From: Porpolomopsis calyptriformis
Lineage: Eukaryota; Basidiomycota; Agaricomycetes; Agaricales; Hygrophoraceae
Reading direction: 5' to 3'
Assembly (NCBI GenBank): GCA_951640195.1
Contig: OX621170.1
Location: forward strand, 1,612,001-1,676,000
DNA length: 64,000 nt
Below the pieces are notes generated by a model. The model saw only the letters and a list, made by a program, of their open reading frames with translations. It ran no database searches and was not told the DNA's origin. The translations under genes and the position numbers were made by a program. Below are positions 36,477 to 47,040 of the stretch, one piece after another (position 1 is the stretch's first letter; the number at the start of each line of letters is the position of its first letter).

Positions 36477-36599
36477 CATGCCACCCAAGCAAGCTAACCT
36501 ATACAACTGTTTCAAGTGTGGAGCCCTTGGACATTTGGCTAGGGATTGCTGCCAGCCTGACCAACAAGGCCAACAGGTGCGAGTAGCAACCAAGAGTGC

Positions 36600-38278
36600 T
36601 GTCATGAAATTGGCATTCACTCTCTTAAAATTCTGTTCTTTTCCTTTCTTTTCTATGCCAATTCTTTTGGAAGGAGGGCTGTCTTTATTGGCAGCGGAAA
36701 CTACTTGTACAGAAGGAGGGGTCCATGTCCAACTAACTAATTATACTAGTCCGTCTTGGCGATCTCCTGCACCATACTGTCCCTCAAGAGCTCTACAAAA
36801 CTCAAGACTACTTGACCATCTAATGCGGCCAACTTATTACCCCAGTAGATTGCCCCATTGGTGTCACCACTGGAGGCCTGCAACTCGGCAGCCTTCCCTT
36901 CAATGAAACTCATTGCTATCTTTCTCGCTTCCTCACCCAACCAATCGTTGGTGGGACTCCACAACAAACTGGGAGGAATTTCTTCCTCCTCAATCTTGAC
37001 GTTGACATTAGTCAACGACGACAACAAATCTTCCACTAAGAATAAAGAGTCAACAATCATGAAGAGGGTGAGAGAATTGAGAGCTTACCACTAGATAAAG
37101 AACTCATTGGACCAGGGGTCCAAGGATGGAAAGGGGGACTGGCAGCCCAGTTGACTGCCTCCTTCTTGACAGAAGGGAGAGAGTCAGCCCACTTGTCGGA
37201 CCCCCAATTAACCTGCTCCTCAGGGAGCTGGGAAGTAGGGGGAGGGGCGTCATCATCCCAAGCTAAGAAAGGGAAAGCCTATTATCAATAAACGCAGACT
37301 AATAAAGACAAAACAAAATACTCACCAAGCGGATCCTCCATCAAGCTGCAAGCATGCTGGATTGGCCAGTGAACGAACGGACACTTCTTGACTTTGTGCT
37401 TGCCACCGCAGGCAAAGCAAGAGAAGGAAGACCAACAGAGGTCAGCGTTGGAGGGGATGCGCTGGAGGTAGTAGTAAAATGAATCGCAATCAAGAAAGAC
37501 AGGAGCAGTGCGGTGCACCACTCCAGACTGCTTGAAGAATCGGACGTAGTGGCCTTGGTGGGAGGAAGTCAAGGATTGAACTGAAGTGTAGGGATACAAC
37601 CCCACACCTTTTATATGCTCAGACACAAAGGGAAGACCAAAAGGAGGTTCCTCAGTCAAAGAAGAGAAACCCAATATGCCAGGCAAGAGATAGAAACAAC
37701 GGCAATCTCATGACTAGAAGAACAATAGGAACCAGTCATGAGACAGCACAGCCTAATACTGCGGAAGGCTATGCCCAATAGAGTTGAGTCATCAAAACAA
37801 CACAGCCTTCCGCAGTATGACTAAGAACAATGGCAAACCTTAAACCGGAGGCTGTGAACAATAGAAAATGGGGTGACTGCGGAGGTTGACTCATAATGAC
37901 TCCTATTTTAGAAATACTATATAAACCCTGAGGGCGAAGCGGATCATCACTTCGTCCTCCTGTGAGATTACTTGTAGTAGCACGAACACAATCAGAATCA
38001 TCAGACTTCTTTTCCATCAGAACAAGAAAAGAGAAACACAAAACCATAACTACTGAGCCAACCGTTCATGCCCATATTCCCTAAACTCTCAGCAGAGGCA
38101 CGCAACGGATTCAACCTGCAGAACAACTTCTTTGTAGAAGTAAAACTTAATTCAGAAAGAATCATCACTCTATACGAAGACATCCCTGTCAGAACTTTCT
38201 TCTATATCCTACTAGACTTATTGAGCTCCAAGGCCTGCCTTGTGATTAACGAAAAGACTTGCAACTACAGTTGTGACA
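36600..38278 (-). mobile_element. 1.7-kb element with TG...CA ends in gypsy C, carrying its own gene
   Basis: Ends TGTCATG...TTGTGACA, flanked by AGTGC at 36595-36599 and 38279-38283. Removing it rejoins element C Gag in frame (VATKS then ANAKGKER). Inside are a minus-strand gene (36746-37690), an inverted repeat (37755-37818) and a TATA-like TATATAAA near 37918. I found no matching LTR pair, no RT and no transposase, so it is non-autonomous or of unfamiliar type. Confidence 0.75.
36746..37686 (-). CDS. Probable spliced gene inside the 1.7-kb element, unrecognised
   Basis: At least three coding blocks on the minus strand. 37686-37320 starts MPGILGFSSLTEEPPF and holds a zinc-knuckle-like CFACGGKHKVKKCPFVHW. 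37262-37090 is Trp/Pro-rich with WGSDKWADSLP. 37050-36746 is acidic and ends IAKTD at a stop. The blocks are separated by stretches with GT...AG borders near 37320-37263 and 37090-37036. The knuckle resembles the cysteine pattern of nucleic-acid-binding Gag-like proteins. Exon limits are estimates, and upstream exons to 38183 are possible. It may be a domesticated or captured gag-like gene. Confidence 0.5.
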
Positions 38279-38283
38279 AGTGC

Positions 38284-41165
38284 TAATGCCAAAGGAAAAG
38301 AAAGGCAGGCCCATACCATTGCACTCACTGTGCCCGAAATGAACACCCCAACTACTTCCCAACTGTGTACCCCCAAGGGTGCCTCTAATGTATCCTCTCT
38401 CTTGAAGAATGAGAAACATAGCTTGATTGCTGCCCTCTTACAGAAGGATTTTTAGGATAGTGCAATGAAAGCCCTGCCATTAGCACCAAATGTACTGTAT
38501 CCAAGACAAATGAAACCAATCCTCTTTATGACTCCACACTTCCCCTTCAACTAACCCTCACACTTGGACAGTTAATCCAAGGGCAACAGAGCTTCTTGAT
38601 AGAAGCTGTGGTAACTATGACAGATAGTGCACGGTGGTACCCTGTGGCCTGTCTCCTCAACTGTGGTGCTACTGGAAACTTTATGGACTGGAGCTGGGCC
38701 AAGTGAGCGAACTGGATGACCCATAGACTGGAGTCTCCAATCTCTGTAAGAAATGCTGATGGAACCCTCAATAAAGGAGGACCAATTGAAGAAGAGGCCG
38801 ATGCCCTCTTAACGATAGAAGACCACCAAGAATACCTGACCCTAGAGGTTGTTAACTTAGGTGAAAAGCAGAAGATTGTCCTGGGGCTGCCATGGCTTGA
38901 GGTGCATAACCTGCAGGTTAACTGGGCCAGGTGGACCATCAACTTTGTATGGTGTGCTGACAAGCATTGCTGGGGCACTAACACCAAGTCTATAGCCCAA
39001 TGACAACTGCTAAATGATACCATCCTAGTGGACTCATCTCCACCTACTTCCTCCCTTTATGCTGAAGGCCATGCGCATGAGTGACCATGCATGTATGTGC
39101 ATCCCCCCACTGCCCCTGGCTTTGCAGCTATGCATGCGCATGAGCAACCATGTGTGTATGCGCATCCTCTTACTGCTTTTGCGGCTGCCTCCTCTATGCA
39201 TGCGCATCCCCCTACTGCTTTTGTGGCTGCCTCCCCCATGCATGCGTATGAGCGACTGTGCATGTATGTGCATCCTCCTACTGCTCCTACCTCTGCTGTG
39301 TATGCTAATGCTTTCACTCCTGGGAGCCCCGCAGATGCGCATGAGCGACCGCGCGTGTATGCACACCCTCCTACCACTCCTGCCTTCCTCTCCAGTGTAT
39401 CTCAACCTGCGCACATCAAATCTGGTCAACTTGCAGCTACCTCCCCCACTGCCTGTGCTAACGCTTTCACTCCTGGAAGTCCTGTGCATGTGCATGAGCA
39501 ACCAAGCATGTATGCGCACCCTCCTACTCCTCCTGGCTTCCCCCTTAGTGCATCTCAGCCTGTGTTCATCAGATCCAAGCAACTCATGCTTCCATCCTCT
39601 GCTGCCCCTCCCTTTACACATACCAGGGTAGAATGTTGCACAGCAGTGGCTACAAGGGATGATACCTGGAATGCTTCATCCAGTATGGAACAAGATATTG
39701 TCAAGTTCATCCCAGAGAAGTACCGTGGCTTTGCAGATATATTCCGCAAGTCATCTTTTGATCAGCTCCCTAAACGATCTGAGTTTGACCACACTATCCA
39801 CCTTGACGATTCATTCACCCCCCAACGAGGGAAGCTGTATCCATTATCCCCCCTGGAACAAGAGAAACTGGATGAGTTCATTGAAGAGAACCTCTCCACT
39901 GGGCGAATCTGTCCCTCAAAATCTCCACAGGCTGCTCCCTTCTTCTTTGTGAACAAGACAGATGGAGGCCTAAGGCCTACTCAAGACTACCGTTATCTAA
40001 ACTCACACACCATTCGTGACCATTACCCCCTTCCTCTCATCTCAGAGATCTTTGACAGTGTAAAACAATCCAAGTACTTCTCCAAGCTTGATATTCGCTG
40101 GGGCTTCAACAATGTTAGGATCAAGGAAGGCGATGAATGGAAGGCAGCTTTCATCACCAACAGGGGGCTCTTTGAGCCCACTGTAATGTTCTTTGGGCTA
40201 ACCAACTCTCCTGCCTCATTCCAATGGATGATAGATGTCTGCTTTCATGCAGCATTAGCGACTGGCCATGTCAAGGTCTACATCAATGATGTGCTCATCT
40301 ACACTGACACCCTTGAGGGGCATGAGAAGGTTGTACGAGAAGTCCTCCAAACATTCTGCAATTGTAACTTGTCATGCAAGCCTACCAAGTGTGCCTTTGA
40401 ACAGACCTGGATTGAATACCTAGGCTCAATCATTGAGCAGGGCAGGGTTGAAATGCACCCTAACAAGATCTCTGCTATTGTCAACTGGTCTCCCCCCATG
40501 AAGGTCAAGGCTGTCCAAGCCTTCCTAGGGATGCTTAATGAATCCCGTCACTTTATCAAAGACTTCTCCACAATTGCATGACCCCTTTATGACCTTACTT
40601 GAAAGGATACTCCCTGGAGATGGATGGACCGGGAACAAGGATCCTTCAATGGACTCAAAGCTGCTATCACGAGTGCACCTGTGCTATGAATCCCAGACCC
40701 CAGGCTACCCTACAAACTTGAAGCTGATGCCTCTGACTTTGCACTTGGTGCAATTCTCTCCCAACTTCATGACGATAATCTCTGGCACCCCACTGCCTAC
40801 TACTCATGAACCATGACCCCACCTGAACGAAACTATCCTATTCATAATAAAGAACTACTAGTGATTATAGCTGCCCTTGAAGAATGGTGGCACTACTTAG
40901 AGGGTGCACAGCACACTATTGCCATCCGATCTGACAATATTGCACTCAAGTACTTCGTGACAAATCATAACCTCTCAAGGCGACAAGCCCGATGGGCTAC
41001 CTACCTATCCCGTTTCGACTTCATCATTGAACACAACCCTGGGAAAACTAACAAGGCTGATAGTCTATCATGGCAACCAGACCACCTTCCTACCTCTCCC
41101 AACAACACTAACCAAGTGTTACTCCCAAGCACCCTTTTCCAGAGTGTGGCTATGATTGAAGGTGC
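38284..41165 (+). pseudogene. Element C pol, part 1: protease, RT, RNase H
   Basis: Continues gag in frame at first, then shifts near 38540. The protease region (38540-39003) has CLLNCGATGNFMDWSW, where Asp of the D-S/T-G site is Asn-Cys, and GLPWLEVHNLQVNWA. A histidine-rich repeat linker follows (39058-39540). RT (39690-40560) has RPTQDYRYLNSHTIRDHYPLP, FSKLDIRWGFNNVRI and the catalytic box as YINDVLIYT near 40280, with Asn replacing the first Asp of Y-x-D-D. RNase H is broken by stops and a frameshift near 40580-40815 and continues with NYPIHNKELLVIIAALEEWW. The protein would be catalytically dead. Confidence 0.88.
39058..39540 (+). repeat. Degenerate minisatellite coding for HAHE-x-VYAHPPT repeats
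   Basis: Six or more imperfect copies of a unit of about 45-60 bp built around CATGCGCATGAGCGACC and TGTATGCGCATCC. In the RT frame they give repeats like HAHERPRVYAHPPTTP. A further single unit occurs at about 41373-41405 in the integrase part of the same element. The reverse strand is also open through most of it (39034-39621), a by-product of the repeat's composition. Confidence 0.8.
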
Positions 41166-41367
41166 TGTCATGAATCTGAAATTTGAGACATGAGATCGAG
41201 CGCGCTGAGGCCGTCTCTCATGTACGTCGAGCAGATTCTAGCCGATCACCTGTAATCTGGTATATATACTGGGAACAACCGAATTGGTTAAGTCCAATTC
41301 TATGACGTTTTAGTCAAGTAGTCTTGACTGTCATCAGAAGCGCACGTTCCCAGTGCAATTCTTAACA
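41166..41367 (+). repeat. 202-bp solo LTR in element C
   Basis: TGTCATGAATC...TTCTTAACA, flanked by GGTGC at 41161-41165 and 41368-41372. It contains the core GGTATATATACTGGGAAC, close to that in the 139-bp insertion at 34107. Removing it keeps the pol frame. Confidence 0.85.
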
Positions 41368-41372
41368 GGTGC

Positions 41373-42880
41373 GCATGAACGACTGTGTGTGTATGCGCAG
41401 CTCCCTACCACTCCTTCACCTGCTGGAGTTACACTTGCCAGTGAGAATGAATGACTTGATGGTAGGCTATGACTAGGGACCCTTCCTGGCCATATTAGAA
41501 GCAAACTTGAGGATGAATCCACAGGATGGACGCAAGACCAGGGAATCACCTTTGATGAACAGCGACGCCGCTATGTCCCGAATACAGATAACCTTCACAC
41601 TGATGTTATCTATCAGTTCCATGACCCACCTCATGTTGGGCATCCAGGTATTCGTAAAACCACCCAGCTTATCCTCCATGACTACTTCTGGGATGGTATC
41701 CATAAAGACGTTACAGCCTATATCCATTCATGCCCTACTTGCCAACAGACTAAATCCTTTCCAGCCAAGCCTGCTGGACTCTTGCAACCCATTCCTCCTA
41801 GCTCTATCCCTTGGGATGAAATCACGGCTGACCTGATTACCCAACTCCCTAACTCCCATGGCTACTACGCAATCTTCATTATTGTTGACCGATTTATAAA
41901 GAGAGCTCACTTTATCCCTACTACAAACAACCTTTCTACTGAAGGTGCAGCCCAGCTCTACCGTGATCATATCTGGCGACACCATGGTTGGCCAAGGAAA
42001 ATTATCACTGACCAAGGTAGCCAGTTTGCGGCACGCTTCATGAAGGCACTGAATAGACTGCTTAGGACCGAGACTGCCCTATCCACAGCTTTCCACCCAC
42101 AAACTGATGGCCAAACCGAACAAGTCAACCAAGAGCTAGAACAGTATCTATGCCTGTATATGAGCTTCATGCAAGATGACTGGTCTAAATGGCTTGCCCA
42201 AGCCAAGTTTGCATACAACAACCGTGAACAAGTTTCAACTGGTTTTTCACCCTTCTTCCTTGAATATGGTCGTCATCCTCGAACTCCTTTGACTCCCTCT
42301 GCACCGACATTTAACCCCTCTGCTAATGACTTTGTGGCCCATATTGGGCAAGCTCGAAGTGCAGCCTTGCAGGCCTTATCAAGTGCTGCCATATCGATGA
42401 AGAAATATGTGGATCAACACCACAAAGAATCACACCACTATAATGTTGGCGATAAAGTTTGGTTATCAACTTCCCACCTCAAGACAGGAAGACCATCACA
42501 CAAGCTAGACATCCGAAGGACTGGACCCTTTGTGATTCAGGAAAAGGTTAGCGATTCCGCCTACCGCCTCACCTTACCTCCTGGCTGGCGCATACACCCC
42601 GTATTCCATGTCTCTCTCTTATGACCTGCTATGATTAATGAAAAACTCCACCCAAACAATAAGAAAGCTTACCGACCACCACCGAATGTAATTGATGGTC
42701 ACGAAGAATATGAAGTTGAAGGTTTATTAGACTGATGAGTCATCCAATGACAGGTTCAATACCTTGTCAAATGGGCAGGGTACCTAACATCAGAAGCAAC
42801 ATGGGAATCCCACTCGGAACTTATCAAACATGCTCACAACATTGTCCTAGAATATGAAAGCCAACACCACTCTGAATAAG
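41373..42880 (+). pseudogene. Element C pol, part 2: integrase and chromodomain
   Basis: The HHCC finger is seen as HPGIRKTTQ...CPTCQQTK (41640-41755). The core has ITADLITQLPNSHGYYAIF, IITDQGSQFAARF and HPQTDGQTEQVNQELEQYL, so the D, D and E are present. GPFVIQEKVSDSAYRLTLP and HPVFHVSLL follow. The chromodomain (YEVEGLLD...VQYLVKWAGYLTSEATWE) ends near 42880. Stops lie at 42622 and near 42735-42750, just before and inside the chromodomain. Confidence 0.9.
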
Positions 42881-42924
42881 TTGTGCAAGCTCCGAGGACA
42901 AAGCTTTGTTTTGGCTGGGGATAA

Positions 42925-43332
42925 TGTCAGGATTACCATTTCCATCCACTTCCACTCTTTTCCCTTATTAGGACTTATCTGTCTTACTACGTCTTAGACC
43001 TATCTGTCTCGTAATGACTTGCCATGTCTTAGACTTATCTGTCTCATGATAACTTACTATGTCTTAGACTTATGATAGCTTACCATGTCTTATACATGTC
43101 TCAGGACTGATCACCCTAGACATTCCGACTCAGTCACATACATGTGACTGCCCCTAATTATCCATTACTATATAAGACTAGTAACTACCCCTGTATCCAT
43201 AGTTTTCAACTTACTCGTCTGCATACCTGAACTTGGTATTGCAACAGCTTTCGTACTCATCCATTCGTTATCCCTGTCAATGAGTTCGTCCTTAATCAGG
43301 CCTCAAGACCTGAACAAGCTCAGGTCCTGACA
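42925..43332 (+). repeat. 3' LTR of element C
   Basis: 408 bp, directly preceded by the purine-rich GGCTGGGGATAA. The outer flank is GATGT at 43333-43337. Confidence 0.93.
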
Positions 43333-43337
43333 GATGT

Positions 43338-43960
43338 GGTGATCAATGGTCAAGTACGAGATGGATTTCTCATATGTCTTGAGTTTCATGTTGTCGAAAA
43401 ATGAAAACGATGGGGATGATGGCTCGTTCTGTGAGACAATGGGGATGGTGAATATGAACGTGAACTTGTAGATGGATGACTGGCTCTACTTCAAGGAGTG
43501 TGGCAGGGTCAGACGGATCTTCAATTGGGGATGAGGGGGCAGTATCAAAGGATTCCTTGGATGAGGATGACGAAGGGGACAGAGGTGGGGATGGGGCGAG
43601 GTCGGGTTCAAGGAATTCATTGGCCAGTGGGTTGAGCTGTTCCGTGAGGGAATCAAGCTTGAGTGGTGACAACTCTAATGCGGTGGCAGCAGTCAAATGT
43701 GCATTGCTAATGAGCTTGGACATTGAGGCCTGATGGGGTTTGGGGTTAGTAAGGGTGTAGGGCGGAGGCAGTGATGGAGAGTGTGAGGCCAGGGTGGTGG
43801 TCGAATTGAATATGATGCGGGGATGTCAGAGTCACCCATGGTTTTCCAATTGAGAGAGGTTGGCTTTGCAGGGGAAGTCCGAGTTGAGATTCCAAGGCAA
43901 TCACTCGGCTAACACGGTAGTGGAGACGATCAGACAAATCTTGTCCAGGGACTGTTGCGG
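43338..43960 (-). pseudogene. Element D gag, N-terminal part
   Basis: Lies just inside the 5' LTR on the minus strand. It is Ser/Pro-rich, with a serine run near 43570 and acidic stretches, typical of the variable N-terminus of chromovirus Gag. Frame changes are needed to read through it. The segment ends at the GATGT duplication where element C inserted, and its continuation resumes at 12104. Confidence 0.6.
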
Positions 43961-43994
43961 AGAAAAGCAGAGGGGGAGGAGAGTTTGGATCTTC

Positions 43995-44341
43995 TGTTAA
44001 GGTGCAGGGATCTCCTGGTCAGCTTTGGGTGCTCAACAGAAAGAACCAAGATCCTAGATAGAAGCTAAGGGGGGGTGTCTTTGTTGAGATCGAAACTAAG
44101 GAATACAAACTCTGACTATGCTACTTATCTACTCTGAGTTTGAATTCTACAACTCAACTGCATTCCATGGAACAGCTGACTCAGCTGCTGTGCATTGCTG
44201 CGTGACTATGGATGGTGTCATTGCCAACCAATAGCGGAATCCCCTCTAATCAACAAATGAGAAAGGAAGGTGGTGGGTGAACAAGATAAGATTAGACAGG
44301 TTGCGATAAGATAAATGAAAAAACATGGACGCATCGTAACA
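43995..44341 (-). repeat. 5' LTR of element D
   Basis: 347 bp. The partner copy is 5395-5740, and the outer flank carries the CCTTG duplication at 44342-44346. Both LTR copies contain an internal run of seven to eight G residues (AAGGGGGGGTG), which could be mistaken for a polypurine tract but lies inside the LTR. Confidence 0.92.
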
Positions 44342-47040
44342 CCTTGTCCAAGATCGATACCACCTCTAGGAATGACTTGCTTGGGTGCCTGAAGATCTGG
44401 AATCATTGCAGCAAGTGTATTGACTTGCAATTGACAAAGACCTCACTGGGATAGATTAGCGTAAGGGTTTGAGGGCTGCTTTACCTCACTTCCAAGCATC
44501 CCAATCACTCATTCCATTGTCCATTGGGAAGAGCAGATTCCTGGGCCAACACATCTGATTTCAGTAGCAAGGTAGTAGAGAAAGTGGATAGACATTCGCA
44601 CCATATGAATCTGAGCATATTTGCATTGATAGTAAAGAAATTTGAATTCGTTTGAGAAACTAAGAAGGACAGCATGAGTAGCACGAAGCTGAGAGAGTGT
44701 GATTTGTTTCTAGTAGATAATGCCAATCCCATGGATGAGCTTGCAATAGTGTTGCTAGTATTTAATTGGCAGGATATCATAGAAGATTGCTGGACCAAGA
44801 ACGTAGAAGTAATTCAACAATTCCATCACCTTATAGCCACTATTGAGTTTCTCTGCTGGATTACATGGTGGTTGATCAAATGAGCCAGGTAGGTAAGGTG
44901 TCGCACTAGCAACAGCTCACCCATGGTTTTGCCAATCATTGCCTACAAGAGTTACCCAGTCCTAAGCCTGCTTGTTATTGCCAGTATCACATTCGATGGT
45001 GCCACACCACAGTTTGAGCAGAAGCTCAGTCAGATTTAGTGTAACCAGATGCATAATATTGATGCTAAAACAGTGAGGGATACTAAGAGAATGAGGGAGA
45101 CTGCTGAAGACACTCAGCTTGCAGATTCCAGTTACCAAATGGTTTCACTCATACTGGGCCTTGTTTACAGATTGACTCAGAAGCAAGAGTGCTTTATGAT
45201 ACATTTTGACTTGATTTGAAGTGTCAATTATTTGTTGAACAGGGATATTGTCATGATTACAGCCATCAACTGTGTAGTCTAGTGGTTTCAGTTGAACAGG
45301 GTAATACATTGGCGCACCATCCTTGTGATGACCTTTAAGTGGACAGTAGAGATGACACCCATTTTTTCCATGATGGCCAACCAGGCCACTCATAAGAGCC
45401 ATAGCTGGGCTATCGGCACAAGCGAGTAGAAAGAACAAGAAAGAGATGAAGAGCCAATTACAAGCAGCATCCCAGATGGAGAGACCCTCAGTTTGAAGTG
45501 CTGACAGATGATGCAGCCCAGGGAACAGAAATGAGTCAAGGTTTTTTGGTTTCTTGGGTCCTGGGATAAAACTGCCTGGTAGGACATGTTTCTTCTTGTA
45601 CTGAGTATCTGGAGCATGGTCAACCACAATCCATATGTAGATCCAGCAATCTGAGGCCTTTTTCTCATAGAGTTAAGCACCATCGACTGAAAGCATTAGG
45701 ACCATGTCATCATCCTTGATATGGCCATCCTGTACAGCTGAGAGGTAGTCTGAGCCACACAGAATATCATCATAAGCGGCTAGGCTGCCCACTTGGTTTA
45801 GTTCTGCCAGAAGCTCCTTAGTTTGCCTTTCCCAATCTGGTGTTCACCAGAGGGCCTAGAGTTATGGTCCAACAGGGATTGTATAGAACTGTTGGTGCAG
45901 GACCTTCTTGCTACCTTTGCTTTTCAGTGAATCATAATGTGATGTCTTGCACTTTGGACATTTGTCTTCGCTAGCCCAAGGACCAGTAAATGCAACACAT
46001 GTATTAATACACATGTCATGGATGATTGGAACGATGCCGCTAAGCTCTACTATCTGCCTCTGGACCTGGTAGTGTGATAGCAATGTACATCCTGAGTCAG
46101 GAAAGCATTGGATAATCACCTGACAGATGTCTTCATATGACTGCTGTGAAGCATTGCTAGTTGCAAGGTAAATGTCAAGTGAGAGGCGGAGATTTGGGTC
46201 ACTAATGTTGAGACAATCCTGGGGTGGATTTCGAAGCCGTTCAAGGTAGGGATGGTCAAGGTTGTTATGTGTATCACCCAATCTGGCATTCTTAATGAGC
46301 CTGATGAACTCATTTGCAATCTTGATCTCCTGGATATGAACAGCATGAACTTCATCAGTTTCACCTTCTATATGGGAGGGGGGAAGTTGTTCTTCATCAC
46401 CCACACCGATTTGACCACTGTTGTCAATATCGGGATCCTGGTTAACCTGATCAAGACATCCTGGATCAGCTGGAAGTGAATCGAATGCATCATTAGACTA
46501 ATCATCATCTATACACATTGCTAGTGAGTTTTCACAATTGAATTTCATAAAAGCAACTTACCTTTACAATTATCACTATTATTCCAACCATGTTCAGAAG
46601 CTATCTCTACCTGATATTGGTTGGAGATATCTAGTAGTGGGTCTCCTGGAGTATCAGATCGGTCTGGTTCATCTTGATGAAATAGAGTCTGGAGGTAATG
46701 ATAATCAGTTACACAACACAAATAAAATTAACATACCGGTGAGTTACTACCCATGTTTTCCATTCCTATATCATCCCCTCCTAGCCTTCGCCATTTCCAC
46801 AAAGGTGATGGTGGCTGTGGACTCAAAAATTGTGATGGTCCTGCAGCAGGAGTACTTGTGTTTCTATCAAGTTGTTTCGATTGTTCTTCGATGTGTGCAA
46901 GGAATTCAGGTGAAATTGAGTCTTGGAGATGGAGTTTCTTGTGGGCGTAGAAGGTCCTCTCTGAAACCATCTTACATTTTCGACAGGCACAAACACATTT
47001 TTGAGGAGTGGGTGCCATCAGGGTGTTGTTAATAATTTGA

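Larger units (their letters stand above)
12596..36594 (+). pseudogene. Element C gag, interrupted by A1
   Basis: Starts at ATG 12596 with an N-terminal coiled-coil-like segment (heptads of Leu, Ile and Gln). A capsid segment follows (KPTDYDGSRDKFPTFYRELA near 12840, then QGGSTADDFITRFEQQEFL). Stops lie at about 12824 (TGA), 12987 (TAG), 13069 (TGA) and 13355 (TGA). Element A1 entered at 13547 within the codons SPMPPK. The frame resumes at 36482 with the CCHC knuckle CFKCGALGHLARDC and continues to 36594, where the next insertion lies. Removing A1 and one CATGC keeps the frame. Confidence 0.85.
12110..43332 (+). mobile_element. Ty3/gypsy retrotransposon C (chromodomain type), nesting level 3
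   Basis: 408-bp LTRs at 12110-12517 and 42925-43332 are flanked by GATGT at 12105-12109 and 43333-43337. Gag, protease, RT, RNase H, integrase and chromodomain read left to right. Inside it are A1 (13548-36476), a 1.7-kb element (36600-38278) and a 202-bp solo LTR (41166-41367). Without them the element is about 6.4 kb. Confidence 0.94.
5395..44341 (-). mobile_element. Ty3/gypsy retrotransposon D (chromodomain type), nesting level 2
   Basis: Matching LTRs lie at 5395-5740 and 43995-44341, flanked by CCTTG at 5390-5394 and 44342-44346. Gag, protease, RT, integrase and chromodomain read right to left. Element C (12110-43332) is inserted in the gag region. With C removed the element is about 7.7 kb, which includes a 0.6-kb secondary insertion. 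A purine-rich tract (GAAGGGAGAGTGA on the minus strand) abuts the 3' LTR at 5741. Confidence 0.93.
4785..47018 (-). pseudogene. Tnp2-family transposase, split by the 39-kb retrotransposon nest
   Basis: The N-terminus at 47018 has a Cys/His cluster (CVCACRKCKMVSERTFYAHK), and probable introns follow near 46730 and 46560. The core carries CPKCKTSHYD, the LSVDGA motif near 45690, then LPGSFIPGPKKPKNLDSFLF, GLSIWDA and GLVGHHGKNGCHLYCPLKG, all typical of Tnp2/Transposase_21. The sequence reaches IPRGGIDLGQG at 44347 and continues after D at 5394 with FVLLQPADQTARQVAP, HLPNSQIGHCIWKE and SVVGMVPHKP, ending near 4785. Joining the flanks across one copy of the CCTTG duplication restores the reading. 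Several stops (for example near 45860 and 45680) show that it was already decaying or has decayed since. Confidence 0.85.
1..47040 (-). mobile_element. Outer Tnp2-type (CACTA/EnSpm-like) DNA transposon, heavily interrupted
   Basis: Tnp2 transposase sequence runs on the minus strand from about 47018 to 44347 and resumes at 5394-4785 after gypsy element D. A second minus-strand gene remnant follows to about 3350, and the solo LTR at 194-2742 lies further downstream. The left end is outside the window or lost. I could not identify terminal inverted repeats with confidence. The extent given is approximate. Confidence 0.6.

Noticed and set aside
39034..39621. A 195-codon minus-strand ORF antisense to the C pol linker
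   Set aside because: It follows the minisatellite's composition, has only repeated Arg/His/Met words, and the plus strand holds the real RT frame.
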